NCBI RefSeq assembly: GCF_000317285.1
Contig: NZ_AJLN01000081.1
Coordinates: 1 to 64,000 of the forward strand
Direction of reading: 5' to 3'
Length of the DNA: 64,000 nt
Source of the DNA: Chlorogloeopsis fritschii PCC 6912
Lineage (GTDB): Bacteria; Cyanobacteriota; Cyanobacteriia; Cyanobacteriales; Nostocaceae
The notes beneath the pieces are model-generated. The model was not told where the DNA came from. It did no database searches and saw nothing but the letters and a program-made list of their open reading frames with translations. A program made the position numbers and the translations under genes. Of this stretch, positions 8,668 through 16,907 are shown piece after piece; within the stretch, counting starts at the first letter, position 1, and every line of letters begins with the position of its first letter.

Positions 8668-8883
8668 GTTAATTTTTAAAATCTTTAATTATAAATCAGG
8701 ATAATTCTCTAAGAAAATTGATTCAGCGAGCAAAGTTTTTAAAAACCTTTAAGGATTACAATACTATGGTTGTACTTCCAGTACATATATAAAGGGTGAT
8801 AAATATTGCACCATCTTCTGTCTTTCTAGCTGACAGGAAGAATTTAGGGATGGAGTTACCTGTATTTACATAGGTAGGGAGAA
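8668..8883. promoter_or_regulatory. Divergent dndB / dndCD control region
   Basis: This 216-bp A/T-rich intergenic region must hold the promoters for both dndB (minus) and dndC-dndD (plus). A short perfect palindrome, TGTACT-TCC-AGTACA, lies at 8771-8785, immediately before an A/T-rich ATATATAAAG stretch that could be a -10 region. A GGTAGGGAG stretch ends a few bases before the dndC ATG and is the likely ribosome-binding site. The half-site spacing differs from the cyanobacterial LexA box (GTAC-N4-GTWC), so the palindrome is only a candidate operator, conceivably for DndB or another regulator. Confidence 0.4.
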
Positions 8884-10542
8884 ATGGCTACAGCACAAAA
8901 AGCAGAAAATCAAGATGGAAAAGTGCGTACTACTGTGCTGGATGAGATACCAGTTCTCACTGCTGAGATCCAAGAGTTATATTGTTTGGACGAAATACCT
9001 TGGATTATAGGGGTATCGTGGGGAAAAGATTCTAGTACGGTGTTGCAGCTAGTTTGGAATGCGATCGCTGCCCTCCCAAAAGAAAAACGAACTAAAACAA
9101 TTCATGTAATTACAACAGATACTAAAGTAGAAAACCCGATTGTTTCTGCTTGGGTACGTAAATCTTTGCAACAGCTAAAGTCTGCGGCACAGAAACAACA
9201 AATGCCTGTTGAACCTCATCTGCTACAGCCTGTGGTTCAAGACACATTTTGGGTAAATCTAATTGGTAAAGGCTACCCCGCACCACGCAATCAATTTCGT
9301 TGGTGTACCGAACGTCTGAAAATTAATCCGGCTAACCATTTTATCCGCCAGATGGTTCGAGCCAATGGTGAAACAATTCTGGTTTTGGGTACTCGCAAAG
9401 CCGAAAGTTCAAAACGTGCAGCCACAATGGAAAAGCATCAAATGCGGAGAGTTCGCGATCGCCTCAGTCCTAATGGTAGCCTGCTCAATTCTTTAATTTA
9501 CACCCCGATTGAAGATTGGAGTAATAATGATGTTTGGATTTATCTCAATCAGTGTGAAAATCCTTGGGGAGGGAGCAACAAAGAATTATTCAATATATAT
9601 AGAGGTGCAACCGCAGATAACGAATGCCCCTTAGTTGTTGATACTTCCACTCCTAGTTGTGGTGATTCCCGATTTGGGTGCTGGGTTTGCACGCTGGTGA
9701 GTCAGGATAAATCGATGCAGGCAATGATCCAAAATGATGAAGAAAAAGAATGGATGCAGCCTTTATTAGATATCCGCAATGAATTAGATGCAGAAGACGA
9801 TCGCGACAGAAGAGATTTCCGAAGAATTTGGGGGAATGTTCAACTTTTTGAGCGCAACAAAGATGGAGAAAAATCAGTAGAACCAATCCCAGGCCCTTAT
9901 ACTAAATATTGGCGCGAACATTGGCTAAGACGAGTATTAGAAGCGCAAACACAAATCCGCCATACAGCACCAGAAAGTATGCGCGATATTACCCTGCTCG
10001 CTCCTGAAGAACTAAGTGAAATTCGCCGCATTTGGCTAGAAGAAAAACACGAGTTTGATGATAGTTTACCCCGCATATATAAAGAAGTGACTGGTGAAGA
10101 ATTCCAAGATCCCCGCCCTGGTGCTGACTATAGTCTCTTGGGTAGCGACGAGTGGGCAGTGCTAGAAGAAATTTGTGAAGGTGATGCCATGCACTTGGAA
10201 TTAATGGCAAAGCTATTGGACACAGAACGCCAGTTTCGTAAGATGGCGCGGCGTGTGGGCATATATGACGCCCTAGAGAAATGTTTTGATACTAGCTCCC
10301 GTTCCCAAGAAGAAGCAATTAAAAATGCTTATTTGAAAAGAGATTTGAAAACAGCGGTTGCTCAAGGTGATGTGGAAAAGGTAAAGCAGCTAACTTTAGG
10401 AGATTTTGTAGTCACAGATGCAGCAACGAATGTAACAAGTGAACAAGTGGACGCAAAGAGCGAGCCATCTGTTGATTCCACAGATAAACCCTCGGCTGCT
10501 AAACCTAAGACTTGGGCAAGTATGAAATTCCCCAATAAGTAA
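8884..10542 (+). CDS. dndC: DndC, DNA phosphorothioation sulfurtransferase/ATP pyrophosphatase
   Basis: A PAPS-reductase-family protein of 552 residues, the length expected for DndC. The PP-loop SWGKDSS lies at 45-51. Downstream are YPAPRNQFRWCTERLKI and four cysteines at 248, 259, 266 and 269 (ECP, SCGDSRFGCWVC), consistent with the 4Fe-4S cluster of DndC. The protein adenylates or otherwise activates the DNA backbone and accepts sulfur from a cysteine desulfurase to replace a non-bridging phosphate oxygen. It is followed in the same direction by dndD after an 84-bp repeat-containing gap and is divergent from dndB. The C-terminal ~50 residues are low-complexity. No desulfurase gene (dndA) lies in the cluster; a chromosomal IscS/SufS would have to supply sulfur. 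Confidence 0.95.
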   Translation: MATAQKAENQDGKVRTTVLDEIPVLTAEIQELYCLDEIPWIIGVSWGKDSSTVLQLVWNAIAALPKEKRTKTIHVITTDTKVENPIVSAWVRKSLQQLKSAAQKQQMPVEPHLLQPVVQDTFWVNLIGKGYPAPRNQFRWCTERLKINPANHFIRQMVRANGETILVLGTRKAESSKRAATMEKHQMRRVRDRLSPNGSLLNSLIYTPIEDWSNNDVWIYLNQCENPWGGSNKELFNIYRGATADNECPLVVDTSTPSCGDSRFGCWVCTLVSQDKSMQAMIQNDEEKEWMQPLLDIRNELDAEDDRDRRDFRRIWGNVQLFERNKDGEKSVEPIPGPYTKYWREHWLRRVLEAQTQIRHTAPESMRDITLLAPEELSEIRRIWLEEKHEFDDSLPRIYKEVTGEEFQDPRPGADYSLLGSDEWAVLEEICEGDAMHLELMAKLLDTERQFRKMARRVGIYDALEKCFDTSSRSQEEAIKNAYLKRDLKTAVAQGDVEKVKQLTLGDFVVTDAATNVTSEQVDAKSEPSVDSTDKPSAAKPKTWASMKFPNK

Positions 10543-10558
10543 ACAAAACATTGTTCAT

Positions 10559-10618
10559 GGTTAATTGTTAATTGTTAGTTGCTATTAACCATTAACCATT
10601 AACTATTAACTATTAACT
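10559..10618. repeat. Heptanucleotide short tandem repeats forming an inverted pair
   Basis: Five in-register 7-bp units (ATTAACC, ATTAACC, then three ATTAACT) occupy 10584-10618. They are preceded by units of the opposite orientation (GGTTAAT, TGTTAAT) from 10559, so the transcript between dndC and dndD can fold into a long imperfect hairpin. Heptamer STRRs are characteristic of heterocystous cyanobacteria. The hairpin could affect dndD expression, but nothing here shows that directly. Confidence 0.8.
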
Positions 10619-10626
10619 AAATATCA

Positions 10627-12612
10627 ATGATTTTTCTTGAACTTGTACTCCAAAATTTTGGCCCCTACAATGGGCGTCAGGTAATAAATCTAGATCCAAA
10701 AATTAAAGATAATGCTTGCCCGATTCTTCTTTTGGGTGGGATGAATGGAGGAGGAAAAACAACGCTCATGGATGCGATTCGTCTTGCACTTTATGGACAT
10801 CGCGCCCAATGCTCTACGCGTGGAAATTTGAGCTATGGCGATTTTCTCACTCAATGCGTTAACAGTCATACACCTGCCAATGATAAAACTCGCATTGAAT
10901 TAGTATTTGAACACATTGAAAATGACCAGCCAGTTAAATACAGAATTGTACGAACGTGGGAAAGAAATCCTAAAGATGGTAAAGATAATTTAGGCATTTT
11001 GGGTGATGATGACACATGGCCTGTTGAAGCTTTAGTTAATATTTGGGATGAGTATATCGAAAATTTATTGCCTTTAGGAATTTCTAACTTGTTTCTTTTT
11101 GATGGAGAACAAGTGAAGGAGTTAGCAGAACAAGAAATACCACCACCAATGGTTGTAGATGCAATTCGCGCTTTATTAGGATTAGAATTGGCTGAACGTT
11201 TGGCTGGTGATATAGATATTTTAGTTAATCGCAAACGTAAAGAAATAGCTGATAAGCAGGAATTAGAAAATTTAGAAGAAATTGAGCAGAAACTAAAGCA
11301 ATTACAAGATGAGCATAAAATAGAAACGCAAAAATTTGTGTTTCTACAAAAAGAATTACAATTAGCTGAAAAATCACAAGCTATAGCTATTGATAAATTT
11401 ATTTCTGAAGGTGGCAAAATTGCAGCAGAACGCAGTCAGTTAGACAAATTGAAGGAAGAAAGAACCACAGAAGCCGAACAAATTCGTAAGGCAATGTGTG
11501 AATTAGCTGGTGATGTTTTAACACTGGTGTTAATTCAACCATTACTCTCGCAAGTGCAAGCCCAAGGAGAAAAAGAATTTCGTCTCCGGCAAGCGCGAAT
11601 GGCACGAGATATATTATTGGAGCGAGATAAGCGCTTACTCGAATTGATTAGTAATTTAAATATTGCAAAAGAACAAGTTGATAAAATCAAAGCTTTTCTA
11701 GCAGAAGATGAGCAGATGCAAAACTCCTCTTCTCTAAAAGAAGAACTTTGGTTATTAGCTGATGATGAAGCTCTCAGTCAGTTAGGTAATGTTATTTATT
11801 ATTTGCAGAATGCCAAAATATCCGCAAAGCAACAACTTGCTATTCTGAAAACTAAAGAAGAAGAAATTATCGGTTTGGAAAGACAGGTGCAGACAGCAGC
11901 ATCGCCAGAAGAATACAATAAATTACGTGATGCAATGCAAGCAGCACAAAAGAAAGTTGCTGAAGTTAAAGCTGATTGCGAAACAACACGCCGCCGTCTA
12001 GTTGAATTAGAAACTGCAATTGAAAAGCTAAAAAAGGACTTACAAGAATATACTAAGCAAACCTTAGACCGTAAGAATATAGAACATATTATTGTTGCTT
12101 CTGCTAGAGTTCAAGAAACACTTAAACTTTTTCGAGAACGTTTGACTTTAAGAAAATTAAATAAATTAGAAAATGAAGTCACTGAGTGCTTCCGCTATCT
12201 ACTGCACAAATCTGATTTGGTGCATCGCATAGCTATCGATACCAACACCTTTAGCTTATCTTTGTATAACTCACAAGGTAAATCGGTTCCTAAACATCGT
12301 CTTTCGGCAGGAGAAAAACAACTTTTAGCGATCGCCTTTTTGTGGGGCTTGGCGCGAGTCTCCGGGCGTCGCTTACCAGTGGCGATTGACACACCCTTGG
12401 GCAGATTAGATTCTTCGCATCGCAGTAACTTAGTTGAACGTTACTTTCCCTCAGCCAGCCATCAAGTGATTTTACTTTCCACGGACACAGAAATCGGAAA
12501 AAAAGAAGTTCAAACTCTGCGAGATAACGAAGCGATCGCTCGCGAATACCTCCTTAAATACGACTCATCCACTCGCCAAACAACAGTGATAGAAAATAAA
12601 TATTTTTGGTAA
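10627..12612 (+). CDS. dndD: DndD, SMC/RecF-like ATPase of DNA phosphorothioation
   Basis: A 661-residue ABC-type ATPase with SMC/RecN-like layout. The N-terminal MIFLELVLQNFGPYNG is the typical DndD start, with Walker A GGMNGGGKTT at 37-46. A long coiled-coil centre (about 210-500) is rich in E, K and Q. The C-terminal signature HRLSAGEKQLLAIA starts near 557 and Walker B RLPVAIDTPLGRLD follows near 583. The ending TTVIENKYFW is also typical of the family. DndD is thought to hydrolyse ATP to alter DNA structure or cooperate in nicking during phosphorothioation. It normally precedes dndE; here an unrelated gene on the opposite strand follows after a terminator, so the modification set is incomplete at this locus. 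Confidence 0.95.
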   Translation: MIFLELVLQNFGPYNGRQVINLDPKIKDNACPILLLGGMNGGGKTTLMDAIRLALYGHRAQCSTRGNLSYGDFLTQCVNSHTPANDKTRIELVFEHIENDQPVKYRIVRTWERNPKDGKDNLGILGDDDTWPVEALVNIWDEYIENLLPLGISNLFLFDGEQVKELAEQEIPPPMVVDAIRALLGLELAERLAGDIDILVNRKRKEIADKQELENLEEIEQKLKQLQDEHKIETQKFVFLQKELQLAEKSQAIAIDKFISEGGKIAAERSQLDKLKEERTTEAEQIRKAMCELAGDVLTLVLIQPLLSQVQAQGEKEFRLRQARMARDILLERDKRLLELISNLNIAKEQVDKIKAFLAEDEQMQNSSSLKEELWLLADDEALSQLGNVIYYLQNAKISAKQQLAILKTKEEEIIGLERQVQTAASPEEYNKLRDAMQAAQKKVAEVKADCETTRRRLVELETAIEKLKKDLQEYTKQTLDRKNIEHIIVASARVQETLKLFRERLTLRKLNKLENEVTECFRYLLHKSDLVHRIAIDTNTFSLSLYNSQGKSVPKHRLSAGEKQLLAIAFLWGLARVSGRRLPVAIDTPLGRLDSSHRSNLVERYFPSASHQVILLSTDTEIGKKEVQTLRDNEAIAREYLLKYDSSTRQTTVIENKYFW

Positions 12613-12617
12613 AAAGT

Positions 12618-12653
12618 ATGGGGGTGATCGCACAATCACCCCCATCTTTTGTT
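12618..12653 (+). terminator. Rho-independent terminator after dndD
   Basis: A perfect 11-bp stem (ATGGGGGTGAT at 12618-12628 and ATCACCCCCAT at 12635-12645) with a 6-nt loop is followed by CTTTTGTTT. It starts 6 bp after the dndD stop. Its reverse strand could also terminate convergent ndhD transcription, although the A-rich upstream flank gives only a short U-tract in that direction. Confidence 0.85.
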
Positions 12654-12693
12654 TCTAAAATTATTTAATAGCACCAGCCTGTGGAAGAAATAT

Positions 12694-14304
12694 CTAATCA
12701 GCTATATTAATTAAACTTGAAGCTTGGGAAGTAGCCAACGTCGGCGCTGTAAAAACGCTGGAATATAAACTTGATGGTTGCTGTCTGGCTACAACTGGTA
12801 GAAATTGACGGGCATGGGCTGCTACTTCTACAGTTTTGACATCATAAGTTTGTGTTGCCAATTTTGGATACAAACCGATACCGATGATGGGAATCATTAA
12901 ACAAGCGGTTATAAATAGTTCGCGGGGTTTAACATCAGGTACAATCGCATCCAAATGTAGTTCGGTGTTTTGCTTGCCGTAGAACACTTGGCGTAACATC
13001 GACAGTAAATAAATCGGAGTCATAATCACGCCTACAGCAGATAGCAGCACAACTACGACTTTGAAGTTGGAACTGTAAACGTCGCTGTTAGCAATTCCCA
13101 AAAATACCATCAATTCACCAACAAAACCACTCATTCCCGGTAGCGCTAGAGAAGCCATCGCACCAGCAGTAAACAGAGCAAAGGTTCTCGGCATTACCTT
13201 GGCAATACCGCCCATTTGATCCATCATCAAGGTGTGAGTACGCTCGTAAGTCACGCCAGAGAGGAAGAATAAGGTAGCGGCAATCAAACCGTGGGAAATC
13301 ATTTGCAGTACGGCACCGCTCATACCTACTTCTGTATAAGAAGCGATACCAATCAGAACAAAACCCATGTGGGCGATCGAAGAATAAGCCAAGCGACGCT
13401 TGAGATTAGTTTGAGCGAAGGCACAGCAAGCACCGTAAACAATGTTGACTACACCCAAAATTGCTAACACCGGGGCAAAGTAAACATGAGCATTAGTCAG
13501 CATTTCCATGTTGATGCGGATCAGGGCATAACCACCCATCTTCAACAACACACCAGCTAAAATCATCGAACCGGGTGCAGAAGCTTCACCGTGAGCATCG
13601 GGCAACCAAGTGTGGAGAGGGAAAATTGGCATCTTCACGCCAAACGCAATCAAGAAACCTGCATAAGCTAGGAGTTCCAGTGCTTTGGGATATTGCTTCA
13701 TTCCCAAGGTTGTGATGTCAAAGCTAACGGTATCTCCATAGAATGCCAGCGCAAAAGCTGCTACCAAGATAAATATTGAAGCGGCTGCGGTGTAGAGAAT
13801 GAATTTAGTAGCGGCATAACGGCGCTTTTGCCCTCCCCAGATGGAAATCAACAGGTACACAGGCACCAATTCAATTTCCCACATCAAGAAGAACAACAGC
13901 AGATCCTGAGCGACAAACACCCCAATCTGGGCACTATACAACACCAACATCAAACCATAAAACAAACGCGGCTTGTTGGTTACTTTCCAAGCCGCGAAGA
14001 TTGCGAGTGTGTTGATTAAGCCTGTTAGCAGTACTAGCGGCATTGACAAACCATCTACTGCTACTGACCAATTTAGGCCTATTTGCGGCACCCAGGCATA
14101 TTTTTCAACCAGTTGGTAGGTGGTGTTTTGAAAGTCGTAGTTATGCCAAAAAGCATAAATCATTAAGGCAAAGTCGGCGATCGCTACTCCCAAACCGTAC
14201 CAACGAGCTGTTTTACCTTCTTTATCTGGGACGAGCGGGATGGCTAAACCAGCCACCAGCGGCAAGAGGATTATGGTTGTTAACCAGGGTATTTGAGCAA
14301 TCAT
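12694..14304 (-). CDS. ndhD: NAD(P)H-quinone oxidoreductase chain 4 (NDH-1 subunit NdhD)
   Basis: A proton-pumping membrane subunit of the thylakoid NDH-1 complex, used in respiration and cyclic electron flow. The protein has about 14 predicted membrane helices; conserved family segments include [40 protein letters not shown] (the antiporter-type helix with key lysine and HTWLPDAH) and [17 protein letters not shown]. Length (about 536 residues) is normal. I place the start at the ATG at 14304; a TTG at 14313 is also in frame. The sequence resembles the NdhD1/NdhD2 (respiratory) class more than the CO2-uptake NdhD3/4 class, but the exact paralogue cannot be fixed without comparison. It is convergent with dndD and marks the return to core genome. 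Confidence 0.95.
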   Translation of the reverse strand: MIAQIPWLTTIILLPLVAGLAIPLVPDKEGKTARWYGLGVAIADFALMIYAFWHNYDFQNTTYQLVEKYAWVPQIGLNWSVAVDGLSMPLVLLTGLINTLAIFAAWKVTNKPRLFYGLMLVLYSAQIGVFVAQDLLLFFLMWEIELVPVYLLISIWGGQKRRYAATKFILYTAAASIFILVAAFALAFYGDTVSFDITTLGMKQYPKALELLAYAGFLIAFGVKMPIFPLHTWLPDAHGEASAPGSMILAGVLLKMGGYALIRINMEMLTNAHVYFAPVLAILGVVNIVYGACCAFAQTNLKRRLAYSSIAHMGFVLIGIASYTEVGMSGAVLQMISHGLIAATLFFLSGVTYERTHTLMMDQMGGIAKVMPRTFALFTAGAMASLALPGMSGFVGELMVFLGIANSDVYSSNFKVVVVLLSAVGVIMTPIYLLSMLRQVFYGKQNTELHLDAIVPDVKPRELFITACLMIPIIGIGLYPKLATQTYDVKTVEVAAHARQFLPVVARQQPSSLYSSVFTAPTLATSQASSLINIAD

Positions 14305-14536
14305 CACTGACAATCGTTTTTCGTTTTTGCTTTTAATTACATTATATTAAGCAGTTCATACTTTTGTAAACGTTATTTATCTCTAGAAGATTAAATATTA
14401 GGCATAAATAGTAATAAATACTTATAAAGCTCTCTAGACTCATTCTAAATGTTAAGAATTACAACGTCAACAAAGAACGGTGGTTTGCACTACCGTTACA
14501 TATCTTAATATAACTGTCTTCAGGAGGATATTTGTT

Positions 14537-14626
14537 ATGACAATTCCTCAAATACTAATAGATGCCCGACTTCTGGCGAGAAGTCGGGCATCTCAATTTT
14601 TCATGGACTTTAAACAATCCGATTAA
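14537..14626 (+). other. Possible 29-codon ORF with strong Shine-Dalgarno, overlapping a hairpin repeat
   Basis: AGGAGG at 14522-14527 stands 9 bp before an ATG at 14537, which opens a 29-codon frame beginning MTIPQILIDARL and ending at TAA 14624-14626. The middle of the frame is the perfect hairpin repeat at 14560-14593. The ribosome-binding site is unusually good for a chance ORF. It may be the remnant of a small gene truncated by insertion of the repeat, or a leader peptide. Nothing in the peptide itself is recognisable. Confidence 0.25.
14560..14593. repeat. Palindromic hairpin (copy 1 of a three-copy family)
   Basis: Two perfect 15-bp arms (AGATGCCCGACTTCT at 14560-14574 and its complement at 14579-14593) flank a 4-nt loop, GGCG. 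The element shares the core GAT-CCCGACTT...AAGTCGGG-ATC with elements at 45054-45086 and 59793-59826. It is followed by CAATTTTTC, so it could act as a weak plus-strand terminator, but the recurrence of the same arm sequence indicates a dispersed repeat. Confidence 0.8.
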
Positions 14627-15107
14627 CAATCGTCCATACTTCCCCATCAGAACGGACATGGGGAACGGAAATAGTCTTGAAACCAGTGATAAAGGGTTTG
14701 TAATAAACTTGCCAGTAAAGAGGGCTGAGTTGATCGGCGCAAGCCTTGAGACTGCGTATTTCTGTTGCAAGTTCGGCTGCTAGTTCATTGATACGTTCAG
14801 CATGAATTTGAGCCTGTTTTTTTGCCTCCTCTAGCTGCTGCTGTTGGATTGATTGTGTCTGCCGACGCGTTAACTGGGCTTGTTTTTGTTTCAATTGAGC
14901 TTCTAGGGCAGCAATAGCATCATCTATCCCCTTCAGTTCTGCAAACAACTCAGGATTTTCTTTCGCTTGCCGACGGTACACTTGTGCTATTGCTTGGGGT
15001 GAATCATTCTCTGGAGGCGTTACATTGACAGCAAGAGCGGCACGTTCTTGACGCAAAGCCTGAATTTGAGATTGAATTGCTGCTATTTCTGCCTGATATT
15101 GCTCCAT
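14610..15107 (-). CDS. Coiled-coil hypothetical protein
   Basis: A 165-residue protein not recognised as a named family. Residues 1-30 and about 60-125 are dense in Q, A, E, K and L with heptad spacing, predicting a long helical hairpin or coiled coil. The last 40 residues (LYWQVYYKPFITGFKTISVP and following) look like a small folded cap. There is no signal peptide or membrane segment. It lies 31 bp downstream of thrB on the same strand and may be cotranscribed, though no functional link to threonine synthesis is evident. The 3' end abuts the hairpin repeat. Confidence 0.7.
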   Translation of the reverse strand: MEQYQAEIAAIQSQIQALRQERAALAVNVTPPENDSPQAIAQVYRRQAKENPELFAELKGIDDAIAALEAQLKQKQAQLTRRQTQSIQQQQLEEAKKQAQIHAERINELAAELATEIRSLKACADQLSPLYWQVYYKPFITGFKTISVPHVRSDGEVWTIVNRIV

Positions 15108-15138
15108 TGTTACTTATCTGTGAATAAATGACTGATGA

Positions 15139-16056
15139 TTAACAAAAGCTTCTTGCTCCTTGAGTATCAATAGCAAGCGATCGCACCACTGGTGAAATTC
15201 CCTGTTGCTGCCAAGCAAACGACATTGCCGCCACTACAGTTTCTGAATGGGCTGTATCTGTTAATGCCAATAGTGTAGGGCCAGCACCACTAATTACCAT
15301 ACCGCAAGCACCGGCAGCAAGGGCGGCTTCTTTGACAGCCTCATAACCCTGAATAAGTGATTCTCGGTAAGGTTGATGTAGTTTATCTTGCAAAGCAGCC
15401 CGCAACCAATCTTTCCTACCAGTTTCCAAACCGCGTAACAACAGTCCTAGATGAGCTGTATTAAAAATTGCATCTGCACGGCTCACTTGAGTTGGCAGCA
15501 CCCGTCGCGCCTCCTGGGTAGAAAGCTCAAAATTAGGAATTGCCACTACTGGCACAATATCTTCATGCCAAGGAACATCACAAATCTCCCAACCCTCGTC
15601 ACTGCTGGCAGCAAGACGGCAGCCTCCAATCAGGGCAGGGACAACATTATCTGGATGTCCTTCCATTGCGATCGCTAACTCCATTATCTCCGACTGAGTC
15701 AGAGGTTCGCCTGCTAACAAATTAGCACCAACCAAACCACCGACAATTGCCGTCGCTGAACTACCCAAACCCCGTGCTAAAGGTACAGCTAGCTTGATAT
15801 CAATTTGCACGGGTGGGGGAGTCTGTCCTAAGTGTTGATATAACTTTACAAAAGCCTGGTAAAGCAGATTGCTTTCATCAGTTTTAACTTGTTCCGCCTC
15901 TAAACCCGTCACAGTAATTGTGACTCCAGCTTGATTGTGGTTAGCGAACTTAAACTCGTTATACAGCGTGAGAGCGGCACCGATACAATCAAATCCTGGC
16001 CCCAAATTTGCAGTTGTGGCTGGAACAGTAACAGATACAGAAGAAACAACAGTCAT
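15139..16056 (-). CDS. thrB: Homoserine kinase
   Basis: A GHMP kinase that phosphorylates L-homoserine with ATP to O-phospho-L-homoserine, the penultimate step of threonine synthesis. At 305 residues it has the family length. Motif 1, VTVPATTANLGPGFDCIGAA, is at the N-terminus; the ATP-binding glycine-rich motif 2, PLARGLGSSATAIVGG, is near residue 90; and motif 3, GACGMVISGAGPTLLALT, is in the C-terminal third. All three are intact. The start is the ATG at 16056, directly before a conserved beta strand. The gene is flanked by a degenerate phosphatase gene upstream and the coiled-coil gene downstream. Confidence 0.96.
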   Translation of the reverse strand: MTVVSSVSVTVPATTANLGPGFDCIGAALTLYNEFKFANHNQAGVTITVTGLEAEQVKTDESNLLYQAFVKLYQHLGQTPPPVQIDIKLAVPLARGLGSSATAIVGGLVGANLLAGEPLTQSEIMELAIAMEGHPDNVVPALIGGCRLAASSDEGWEICDVPWHEDIVPVVAIPNFELSTQEARRVLPTQVSRADAIFNTAHLGLLLRGLETGRKDWLRAALQDKLHQPYRESLIQGYEAVKEAALAAGACGMVISGAGPTLLALTDTAHSETVVAAMSFAWQQQGISPVVRSLAIDTQGARSFC

Positions 16057-16072
16057 TGAAAAAACTAACTAA

Positions 16073-16391
16073 TCAATCAACCAGCATCTCATGTAAATGG
16101 TTGATTTGCTCATCAGTCATGCCAATTGTCTTTAAATAATCAACTACTCCGCCATACTGTTGTTCCAAATAACTGAAAGTTTCTAGAACTGTTTCCGGTG
16201 GAGACTTAAACATAACCGTAATTTAACAATAACTGCTGACTTGCTGGGGTGAGACGATGTAGGCTATCTGAGCGCAACACAGTACGCCAGCGCGTCTTTT
16301 TGCCATCTAAAGTTTCATAGCCACCGATATCGCGGGTGTTGTAGCAACCTTCCAGCGCTAAGAGTCGTTGCATGGGTTCGTGTGAACTCAT
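16073..16391 (-). pseudogene. Tyrosine-phosphatase-like pseudogene lacking its catalytic core
   Basis: The first 61 codons (16391-16206) encode LALEGCYNTRDIGGY and RWRTVLRSDSLHRLTPASQ, the N-terminus of a Y_phosphatase3-type tyrosine/serine phosphatase. The frame then stops. One base out of frame, the next 44 codons encode PPETVLETFSYLEQQYGGVV and KTIGMTDEQINHLHEMLVD, which is the C-terminus of the same family, ending at 16073-16075. The middle, normally more than 100 residues with the C-x5-R catalytic loop, is absent. A single internal deletion with frameshift explains this. The product cannot be an active phosphatase. Confidence 0.8.
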
Positions 16392-16475
16392 AAAAATTTC
16401 CTCGCAATAGCTCTTGACTTTGCCCTTAGGGAAGGGTGTGCACTAGAAATAGCCACAAGTAAGAGTTAATAAACA

Positions 16476-16889
16476 ATGAAATTGGGAGCAATTAATCACA
16501 TAGCCTTGACAGTCTCTAACTTAGAGCGTTCAGAAGTTTTTTACAATCTGCTTTTAGGATTTCTAGGTTATGAACAAGCAGAAAAAACAGAGCAAATTAT
16601 TCTCTGGGCAAGCCCTAATGGTGTAATCACCATTTCTCCATCTAACCCCAAATCACTCAATCAAAAGCACGATCGCTATTCTCCGGGGCTGCATCATCTA
16701 GCTTTTAGTGCGGATAGTCGAGAAGACGTAGATAAACTTTACCAAAAGCTAATCGAGATGGGCGTAGAAATTCTCGATCCTCCTTTTGAGTATGATTATA
16801 TGCCTGGCTATTATGCTGTATATTTTCTAGATCCAGATGGTATCAAACTAGAGCTAACACACATTCCTAATTGGCCACCTGAATTTTAG
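16476..16889 (+). CDS. VOC (glyoxalase/bleomycin-resistance/dioxygenase) family protein
   Basis: A 137-residue protein with two beta-alpha-beta-beta-beta modules of the vicinal-oxygen-chelate fold. Metal-ligand positions are visible in GAINHIALTVSN (His near residue 8), SPGLHHLAFSA (His near 64) and PDGIKLELTH (Glu near 128). Such proteins may be lyases, dioxygenases or resistance proteins; the substrate cannot be read from sequence. It is followed after 18 bp by a MerR-family regulator with a drug-binding-like domain in the same direction, which suggests a small stress or detoxification operon. Confidence 0.88.
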   Translation: MKLGAINHIALTVSNLERSEVFYNLLLGFLGYEQAEKTEQIILWASPNGVITISPSNPKSLNQKHDRYSPGLHHLAFSADSREDVDKLYQKLIEMGVEILDPPFEYDYMPGYYAVYFLDPDGIKLELTHIPNWPPEF

Positions 16890-16907
16890 TTAAACAAAAG
16901 GTGGAAA

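Noticed and set aside
8771-8785. LexA/SOS box in the dnd promoter
   Set aside because: The two GTAC half-sites are separated by five bases, not the four of the cyanobacterial LexA consensus. Kept only as a generic palindrome.
10567-10618. Possible CRISPR-like repeat array
   Set aside because: Units are contiguous 7-bp repeats without spacers, typical STRR. No cas genes occur in the window.
10866-11417. 183-codon Cys/Ser-rich open frame antisense to dndD
   Set aside because: It mirrors the A/G-rich coiled-coil codons of dndD; the Ser/Cys/Asn-rich composition is typical of such antisense frames.
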